Positions 58,442 to 64,000 of a DNA stretch of 64,000 nucleotides are shown in pieces. Position numbers and translations under genes: made by a program. The DNA lies in assembly GCA_963790965.1 (NCBI GenBank), contig CAWBQO010000001.1, forward strand, positions 531,280-595,279. The letters are read 5' to 3'. Positions within the stretch are counted from its first letter, which is position 1. Each line of letters opens with the position of its first letter. This stretch comes from CAWBQO01 sp963790965. GTDB taxonomy: Bacteria > Bacteroidota > Rhodothermia > Rhodothermales > DASSAV01. The notes below the pieces were generated by a model. The model ran no database searches and was not told the origin of the DNA. It worked only from the letters and a program-made list of their open reading frames with translations.

Positions 58442-61400
58442 GCCGTTACCGCGTGCGTTTGCGAAGGCGAAGCTTCCTCATCAAATTTCATGTTGCCGGG
58501 ATCCGGGGGCACGAAGTCGTCGCGCTCGATCCAGCGGTAGACGACCGGCAGCACGAGGAGCGTCAGAAGCGTGCTCGAGATAAGACCTCCGATGACCACC
58601 GTTGCCAGCGGACGCTGCACTTCCGACCCTGGTCCGACGTTAAACGCCATAGGGATGAACCCGAGCGATGCGACGAGGGCGGTCATGAGCACCGGCCGCA
58701 GTCGGTCCGCCGAACCTTCGAGGACGGCCTCTCGCACTGTATGGCCTTCTCTGCGAAGATGGTTCAGGTGCTCGATGAGCACGATACCGTTTAGCACGGC
58801 CACCCCGAAGAGGGCGACGAAGCCGATGCTTGCCGACACGCTGAGGTAGAGGCCGCGTATCCAGAGCAGGATGATGCCGCCTGAAAGCGCAAGGGGCAGG
58901 TTCAGGAAAACGAGCAGCGCATACCGGATGGCACCGAACATCAGGTAGAGCAGTCCGAGGATGATGAGGAGAGCAATCGGAACGACGATGAGCAGGTGCC
59001 GCGTGGCTCGCTGCTGATCTTCAAAAGACCCGCCGTATTCCAGAAAGACGCCCGGCGGAACCTCGACCTGCGTTCCGATGGCTTCCTTGAGATTCGACAC
59101 GTAGGAACCGATGTCGATGTCCCCGAGATTGATGCCGACGATGACGCGCCGCCAGCCGTTTTCACGGGCGATCTCACGCGGCCCTTCCTCGGCCGTGATG
59201 GCGGCGACACGGTAGAGCGGAATCGTTTCGCCGCTCCGAAGCGTGACGGGCGTGTCCATGATTCTCCGCGGGTCCGAGCGGATGCTTTCCGGGAAGCGCA
59301 CGACGATGTCGAAGCGTCGCTGCCCTTCAAAAACCTCCGAAACCGTCTGCCCGCCAAGGCCCGCCTCGACGGTGCGCTGCACGTCCGAGACATTCAGGCC
59401 GTAAGCCGCCACGGCCTCGCGGTCAACGATGATGTTGAGGTAGGGCTGTCCTTCCGTCTGCTCGACAAAGTAGTTCGCGGTGCCGGGCAGTCCGGGAAGC
59501 ACCTTGGCAATGCGTTCGGCCACTTGAGAAAGCGTCGCGAGGTCTTCGCCGAAGACCTTCACCGCGAGGTCCGACTTCACGCCGCTCGTCAGCTCGTCCA
59601 CGCGCATCGCGATGGGCTGCGTGAAGTTGTACGATAAGCCCGGCTCGGTTTCGAGGAGAGGGCGAATCTCCTCTTGAATATCTGTCTTGGACAACCCCTC
59701 TCGCCACTCGTCGCGCGGCTTGAGAACGACCCATACGTCGGTTTGATGGACGCCCATCCAGTCGTTGGCGAGGTCGCTTCGGCCGGTCTTGGGAACGACC
59801 GTCTGCACTTCCGGCACGCGCCGCATGATTTCGCCGGCGAGCCAGTTGGCATTCTGAATGCTTTCGGTGAGCGTCACGCTCGGCATTCGGACCTCCTCGA
59901 TGAGAATGCTGCCCTCGTCCAGATCCGGAAGAAACTCCGTACCCATCATTACGAGCAGGATCATGGAAAAGGCGAACACGGCCAGGGCCAGTCCGATAAC
60001 CTGCACGCGCCGTTCGAGGTGCCGTTCGAGTCCGCGTCGGTACCAGGGTCCGAGCCACTCCATGACGCGGTTGCGGCGAACCTTTACGCCTTTTCTAAAG
60101 ACCATCGCGGCCACGGCGGGCACGTAGACGAGCGCAAGCAGCAGAGAGCCGAAGACGGCGGCTGCGACCGTGATCGCCATCGGGCGAAACAGAATGCCTT
60201 CCGTGCCCTGGAAGGTGGCGACGGGTACGTATACCATCAGGATGATGAGCACGCCGAAGAAGATCGGGCGCGCCACTTCATGCGCGGCGCTCCGGATGAT
60301 GGCGGTGACGGGCCGCGTTCCGCGCTCCCGTTCGAGCCTCGCCACCATGTTTTCGATCATCACCACCGATCCGTCCACGACCATTCCGAAGTCGATGGCA
60401 CCGAGGCTCATCAAGTTGGCGGCAAGTCCGAATTCGCGCATCCCTATGAACGCGAAGAGCATGGACAGCGGAATGACGCTCGCCACGATGAGCGCGCCCC
60501 TGATCTCGCCGAGCAGAAGCAGCAGCACGGCAATGACGAAGAATCCGCCCTCGAGCAAGTTCGTCTGCACGGTGTGGGTCGTACGGTCGACGAGGTCGCT
60601 CTGGTCGTAGAACTTTTCCAGTCGAACGCCTTTGGGCAGCCCTGCGCGGATGTCCACCATCTTCTCCTCAACGGCCTGGATGACCTGCCGGCCGTTGCCG
60701 CCGCGAAGCATCATGATGATGCCGGTCACGACTTCTCCCTCGCCGTCCTGCGTGACGGCGCCCTGGCGCAGCTGGCGGCCAAACTCCACGTCTGCCACAT
60801 CGCGGAGGAAGATCGGGCGTGAGCCTCGGTCGGCAACGATGACGCGGTTGATGTCGTCCGCCGTTCGGATCAGGCCAAAGCCGCGGATGATATACTGTTC
60901 GCGGTTGTGTTCGAGGTAGTTTCCGCCCGAGACGGCGTTATTCGCCTCGATGCCCTCCATGACCTCGCGCAGCCCGACGCCGGCCGCGCGCATCCGAGCG
61001 GGATCGGCAATGACGTTATATTGCTTCACGTGTCCGCCGAACGCCGTGATCTCGGTGACGCCCGGTATCGTTTTCAGCTGCGGCCCGACGAGCCAGTCCT
61101 GTATTTCCCGCAGGTCCGTGAGCGAATAGCCGTCGCCTTTGACGGTATACTGGTAGATCTCGCCGAGCGCCGTTGAGATCGGGCCGAGCTGCGGCGCGTC
61201 GACGCCGTCGGGGAGGGCGTCGACCACGCTTTGCACGCGCTGCGAGACGAGTTGCCGCGCAAAGTAGATGTCCGTCCCTTCGCCGAACTCAACCGTGACG
61301 GCGCTCAGGCCGAACTGAGAAATGGAGCGGACCTGCTTCACGTCCGGCAGCCCGTTCATCACCGTCTCGATAGGAAAGGAGACGAGGCGCTCGACGTCGT

Positions 61401-61575
61401 AGGGCGAGTACCGGCCGGCTTTCGTAATGACGAGCACCTGGACCGGCGTCACGTCGGGCAGAGAGTTGATCGGCAGGCTCAGCAGCGAGAACACGCCGCC
61501 GACTGCGACGAGCGCCACCAGGGCGAGGGCAACGAACTTCTGCCGAAGGCTAAAATCGATGAGGCTCTTGAGCAT
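58438..61575 (-). CDS. CusA/CzcA-family heavy-metal RND efflux pump
   Basis: This 1,045-residue inner-membrane protein is an RND proton antiporter of the heavy-metal type. Family marks are the N-terminus F-S-L-R-Q-K-F-V-A-L-A-L, D-V-T-P-V-Q-V, E-T-V-M-N-G-L-P-D-V, helix-4 G-A-I-D-F-G-M-V-V-D-G-S-V-V-M-I-E-N with conserved Asp/Glu, L-D-E-G-S and F-V-A-L-F-G-V-A-V-L-N-G. Twelve helices and two periplasmic loops fit the length. Metal specificity (Cu/Ag versus Co/Zn/Cd) is uncertain. It overlaps the TolC gene and follows the adaptor gene by 7 bp. Confidence 0.93.
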   Translation of the reverse strand: MLKSLIDFSLRQKFVALALVALVAVGGVFSLLSLPINSLPDVTPVQVLVITKAGRYSPYDVERLVSFPIETVMNGLPDVKQVRSISQFGLSAVTVEFGEGTDIYFARQLVSQRVQSVVDALPDGVDAPQLGPISTALGEIYQYTVKGDGYSLTDLREIQDWLVGPQLKTIPGVTEITAFGGHVKQYNVIADPARMRAAGVGLREVMEGIEANNAVSGGNYLEHNREQYIIRGFGLIRTADDINRVIVADRGSRPIFLRDVADVEFGRQLRQGAVTQDGEGEVVTGIIMMLRGGNGRQVIQAVEEKMVDIRAGLPKGVRLEKFYDQSDLVDRTTHTVQTNLLEGGFFVIAVLLLLLGEIRGALIVASVIPLSMLFAFIGMREFGLAANLMSLGAIDFGMVVDGSVVMIENMVARLERERGTRPVTAIIRSAAHEVARPIFFGVLIILMVYVPVATFQGTEGILFRPMAITVAAAVFGSLLLALVYVPAVAAMVFRKGVKVRRNRVMEWLGPWYRRGLERHLERRVQVIGLALAVFAFSMILLVMMGTEFLPDLDEGSILIEEVRMPSVTLTESIQNANWLAGEIMRRVPEVQTVVPKTGRSDLANDWMGVHQTDVWVVLKPRDEWREGLSKTDIQEEIRPLLETEPGLSYNFTQPIAMRVDELTSGVKSDLAVKVFGEDLATLSQVAERIAKVLPGLPGTANYFVEQTEGQPYLNIIVDREAVAAYGLNVSDVQRTVEAGLGGQTVSEVFEGQRRFDIVVRFPESIRSDPRRIMDTPVTLRSGETIPLYRVAAITAEEGPREIARENGWRRVIVGINLGDIDIGSYVSNLKEAIGTQVEVPPGVFLEYGGSFEDQQRATRHLLIVVPIALLIILGLLYLMFGAIRYALLVFLNLPLALSGGIILLWIRGLYLSVSASIGFVALFGVAVLNGIVLIEHLNHLRREGHTVREAVLEGSADRLRPVLMTALVASLGFIPMAFNVGPGSEVQRPLATVVIGGLISSTLLTLLVLPVVYRWIERDDFVPPDPGNMKFDEEASPSQTHAVTA

Positions 61576-61582
61576 GGTCCCG

Positions 61583-62773
61583 TTAGTCTGCGTACTGCGC
61601 GTACCGGCCGAGCGCTTTAAGGCTGAATACCTGGCTGACCGCCACTTCGTCGCCCGCCGTGAGGCCCTCGGTCACGACGGCATCCTTCTCGCCGACCCGC
61701 CCCAGGGTGACCTTGCGCCGCTCGAAGGTATTTCCGTCCTGCCGCACGAAGACCGTCGCGTCGGTGCCTTCGTAGACGATGGCGGCCATGGGCACGAGCA
61801 CGGCATCCGCGCTTGTGGCGGTGAGGATGCTCAGCTCGATACTCTGCCCGGGCGTAAGCTCCTGATGCGGCGTCGGAACGCGCACGTTGATCATGACCGC
61901 GCGGCGATCCGAGTCTACGGCGGGCTGCACCGACGTGACGCGCGAACCCACCGACTGCTTGTCGCCGCCGGGCAGCCGAACCGCGACCCAGTCGCCGGGC
62001 CGTACTTGCCGCGCCTCGTCGGGCGAAATGTAGCCGCGGACGAGCACTTCGGAAGAGTTTACGACCGTCGCGATGCGGTCGTACGCGTTCACCGAGCCGC
62101 CGAGGTCGATGTGGTGCTCCTGAATCGAACCGGAGGTGGGGGAGACCACGTTGACCACTGCGCGGGCGGCGGGTGCCCCTTCCTGAAGGGAACTCGGCGA
62201 AACGCCGGCGGCGGTCAGGCGCGCTTCGGCGGCATGGAGGAAGCCTTCGGCCCGGCGCAGATCCGCCTCGGCTTTGTCAAGGACGTTCCTGGCGGAGATT
62301 CGGCGCTCGACCAGTGGCCGGTAACGCTCCACCTGCTGCCTGGCGTAGTCTGCGTCCGCGCGGGCCTCAAGCAGGTCTCCGATGAGCGAAGCCAGCTCCA
62401 TGCTTTCGATGACGGCGACGGTTTCTCCGGCGCGGACGTGCTCGCCCTCGTGCGCGTCGATGCGGATGATACGGCCGGCGATGGGCGCGCTCACGACGCC
62501 AAACGCTTCCGGCGAAGGCTCCACCGAACCGGGGATCGTGACGACCACCGGCTCGTTACTCGCCGCCACGCGAACGGTCTGGACCGCAAGCTCGGTCGCC
62601 TGCGCATCATCGAGGCGAACGAGGCGAGAGGGCTCCACGCCGCTGATCGACGGCGGTGCCAGTGCCTCGGCGGCTGCAACTTCGGCGTCGGGTTCGCCGG
62701 ACGAGCAGGCCGCTGCGCTCAGCAGCAGGACCAGCAAAAAAGGGATTGCGGTGCGGAGGGTATGTCCGGGCAT
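61583..62773 (-). CDS. RND efflux periplasmic adaptor lipoprotein (CzcB/CusB type)
   Basis: This 396-residue membrane-fusion protein starts at ATG 62773 with a lipoprotein signal (L-L-L-S-A-A-A-C-S-S-G). It has a lipoyl-like half-motif (V-S-A-P-I-A-G-R-I-I-R-I-D-A-H-E-G-E-H-V), a helical hairpin, the second half (V-V-S-P-T-S-G-S-I-Q-E-H), a beta-barrel domain and the proximal domain. No His-rich metal-binding tail is seen. It is the first gene of the efflux operon, and a phased direct-repeat array lies upstream. Confidence 0.9.
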   Translation of the reverse strand: MPGHTLRTAIPFLLVLLLSAAACSSGEPDAEVAAAEALAPPSISGVEPSRLVRLDDAQATELAVQTVRVAASNEPVVVTIPGSVEPSPEAFGVVSAPIAGRIIRIDAHEGEHVRAGETVAVIESMELASLIGDLLEARADADYARQQVERYRPLVERRISARNVLDKAEADLRRAEGFLHAAEARLTAAGVSPSSLQEGAPAARAVVNVVSPTSGSIQEHHIDLGGSVNAYDRIATVVNSSEVLVRGYISPDEARQVRPGDWVAVRLPGGDKQSVGSRVTSVQPAVDSDRRAVMINVRVPTPHQELTPGQSIELSILTATSADAVLVPMAAIVYEGTDATVFVRQDGNTFERRKVTLGRVGEKDAVVTEGLTAGDEVAVSQVFSLKALGRYAQYAD

Positions 62774-62798
62774 AGCTGTGGCGTTAAGGTGATGTGCT

Positions 62799-62869
62799 AA
62801 GATACGTTCTGCCGCTTTGATCTTCTTGAGAATGAGATTAGAGCAGGATGAGATACACGTGAGAACGCG
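62799..62869 (-). promoter_or_regulatory. Phased TGAGA direct repeats with -10, efflux operon promoter
   Basis: Four repeats of 11 bp with the core N-T-G-A-G-A start at 62826 (TTGAGA), 62837 (ATTAGA), 62848 (ATGAGA) and 62859 (GTGAGA). On the minus strand TATCTT at 62804-62799 is a plausible -10, 21 bp from the array edge. The array thus overlaps the -35 region of the efflux operon, as for an OmpR-type activator. The divergent regulator gene (62937) is the natural candidate protein. Confidence 0.5.
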
Positions 62870-62936
62870 CGCCGGCCGGAACGGGTAGTGTCTTGGAGCG
62901 TGAGGCATCTTCAGAGAGCACAAGCCCCAAACCTTT

Positions 62937-63641
62937 TTGCAGACGATCCTTCTCATAGAAGACGAGCGGCACGTGGCATCCTTCGTCCGGCAAGGACTGG
63001 AGGAGGAGGGGTATACCGTGACATGGGCCGCCACCGGCAAGGAGGGCGAGCGCCGAGCGCTTACGGAAGCGTTTGATCTCGTGCTGCTCGACCTGCGGCT
63101 GCCGGATCTGCACGGGCTGGAGGTCTGCCAAAGCGTCCGACGCCAGAACCCGACGCTGCCCATCATCATCCTTACGGCGCTCGACGCCGTGGAGGACCGG
63201 GTCGCCGGATTGCGTGCGGGCGCAGACGATTACCTTCCCAAGCCTTTTGCTTTTGATGAGCTTGTCGCGCGTGTGGAGGCGCTGCTCCGGCGCTCGGCGC
63301 TGGAACCTGCCGCGCGTGCCCACACCGACGGGCCCCTCGAAGTGGACCCGGCTACCCGCCAGTGCGCCTGCTTCGGGCAAACGATGGACCTCTCCGCCAC
63401 CGAATTCGACTTGCTCGCCTACTTTATCGCACGCAAGGGGCAGGTGCTCACGCGGGAGGAGCTGCACCGAGAGGTGTGGCGACACCGGTTTGACCGGGGC
63501 ACGAACCTGGTGGACGTTTACGTCGGCTATGTGCGGCGCAAGCTGGCAGCGGCCGGCTGCGGAGCGCAGATCGAGACCCTTCGCGGCGTCGGCTACCGGT
63601 TCGTATCCGCCGTCGCGTACGGCGGCGACGCTCATGAATAG
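62937..63641 (+). CDS. OmpR/CusR-type response regulator of the efflux operon
   Basis: This 234-residue protein has a receiver domain (E-D-E acidic pair; Asp52 in V-L-L-D-L-R-L-P-D; Lys in Y-L-P-K-P-F) and an OmpR-type winged helix (L-S-A-T-E-F-D-L-L-A-Y, L-T-R-E-E-L-H-R-E-V-W, V-D-V-Y-V-G-Y-V-R-R-K-L). The start is TTG at 62937, as no ATG precedes it in frame. It is divergent from the efflux operon and overlaps the sensor kinase gene by 8 bp. By analogy to CusR/CzcR it activates the efflux genes upon metal stress. Confidence 0.93.
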   Translation: MQTILLIEDERHVASFVRQGLEEEGYTVTWAATGKEGERRALTEAFDLVLLDLRLPDLHGLEVCQSVRRQNPTLPIIILTALDAVEDRVAGLRAGADDYLPKPFAFDELVARVEALLRRSALEPAARAHTDGPLEVDPATRQCACFGQTMDLSATEFDLLAYFIARKGQVLTREELHREVWRHRFDRGTNLVDVYVGYVRRKLAAAGCGAQIETLRGVGYRFVSAVAYGGDAHE

Positions 63642-64000
63642 CGAGGCCGGCGGACGGGCGGCGCGCCGCGCGTCCTTCCGCACCCGGCTGACGCTCATGC
63701 TCGGCGCAGCGACGGCCGTGGCGCTGTTCGCGCTTGGCGCGCTCGTGCTCTTCGGCGCGTGGGCGTTGATGAACTACAATGCCCGCTCTGTCATCCGCTC
63801 CGAAGTCAACAACATCTCGCGGCAGATCGTGCGCGGCAGCACGCTCGACCTCGCGGCAACGCCGTGGGACGAACCGCATCACCGTTTCACTGACCGGCAC
63901 ATCGACCCGCATTTCGTCCAAATCTTCGACGCCGAGGCGCATCCACTTCGGTCGTCTCTAAACGTTGTGAGCCTCGGGAGCGGGTATCCGGCAAGGCCTC
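63634..64000 (+). CDS. Sensor histidine kinase, N-terminal part (cut by window end)
   Basis: The frame starts at ATG 63634, 8 bp before the regulator stop, and stays open to the window end (122 codons). It shows a basic N-terminus (R-R-A-S-F-R-T-R-L-T), a membrane helix (A-V-A-L-F-A-L-G-A-L-V-L-F) and the start of a periplasmic sensor region with several His/Asp (D-E-P-H-H-R-F-T-D-R-H-I-D). His/Asp could bind metal, which is inference. It is the probable cognate kinase (CusS/CzcS type) of the regulator. Confidence 0.85.
   Translation, partial: MNSEAGGRAARRASFRTRLTLMLGAATAVALFALGALVLFGAWALMNYNARSVIRSEVNNISRQIVRGSTLDLAATPWDEPHHRFTDRHIDPHFVQIFDAEAHPLRSSLNVVSLGSGYPARP

Noticed and set aside
1..64000. 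tRNA, rRNA, prophage, integrase or transposase genes
   Set aside because: I looked for these on both strands and saw no cloverleaf with CCA, no rRNA-like stretch and no transposase or integrase motifs. A tRNAscan or Infernal run would be decisive.

Overview
The window reads as chromosomal DNA of a GC-rich member of the Bacteroidota/Rhodothermota (Rhodothermales-like). This is an inference from three things. Six predicted secreted proteins end in a C-terminal sorting domain of the type IX secretion system (T9SS), five of them with an N-Y-P-N-P-F motif. A TonB receptor with a carboxypeptidase-like N-terminal domain sits beside a PorV/PorQ-family protein. Coding density is high, with many 1-8 bp gene overlaps. 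No rRNA, tRNA, CRISPR array, transposase or phage gene was seen.

Region 1 (1-28.6 kb) is a pectin/galacturonan utilisation locus. A lipoprotein esterase and a cut signal-peptide gene lie on the minus strand. On the plus strand follow GH28 polygalacturonase, a GH35/DUF5597 glycosidase, a TonB-dependent receptor, a secreted 745-residue protein, a PorV/PorQ protein, a second outer-membrane barrel, two related repeat-rich secreted proteins, PL9 pectate lyase, uronate isomerase (uxaC), a multidomain PL1 pectate lyase, a GH105 unsaturated uronyl hydrolase, a multidomain CE8 pectinesterase and a DUF4861 protein. The logic is de-esterification (CE8), cleavage (PL1, PL9, GH28), uptake (TonB receptor), removal of unsaturated ends (GH105) and entry into hexuronate catabolism (UxaC). 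No SusD homologue is present. LacI-type operator-like palindromes and a CCGTTTAA element recur before several of these genes, but no LacI regulator is in the window.

Region 2 (28.7-41 kb) is housekeeping and accessory: a feo iron-uptake operon with FeoB split into separate permease and GTPase genes, an SdiA-regulated/phytase-like lipoprotein, a PAP2 phosphatase, a sensor kinase, a SulP anion transporter, a LuxR-type response regulator, a T9SS-secreted Ycf48-like propeller and a DUF6544 protein.

Region 3 (41-46 kb) is a sulfane-sulfur/thiosulfate island: ArsR-family repressor overlapping a RelE-like gene and a 57-codon ORF, divergent from two YeeE/YedE half-transporters, a persulfide dioxygenase with two rhodanese domains, and a TauE/SafE exporter fused to a rhodanese domain.

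Region 4 (46-57 kb) is mixed: a secreted protein of unknown function, a tandem GH2-type sugar-binding protein, gamma-glutamyltransferase, a methyltransferase, a VKOR-family protein with an SPW-repeat partner, a hybrid histidine kinase with eight PAS domains and a Nudix hydrolase. Two arrays of helically phased TTGTCA repeats, resembling Pho boxes, lie about 65-70 bp upstream of two neighbouring minus-strand genes.

Region 5 (57-64 kb) is a CzcCBA/CusCBA-type RND metal efflux operon, divergent from a CusR/OmpR-type regulator and its sensor kinase (cut by the window end). An 11-bp phased TGAGA array lies between them.
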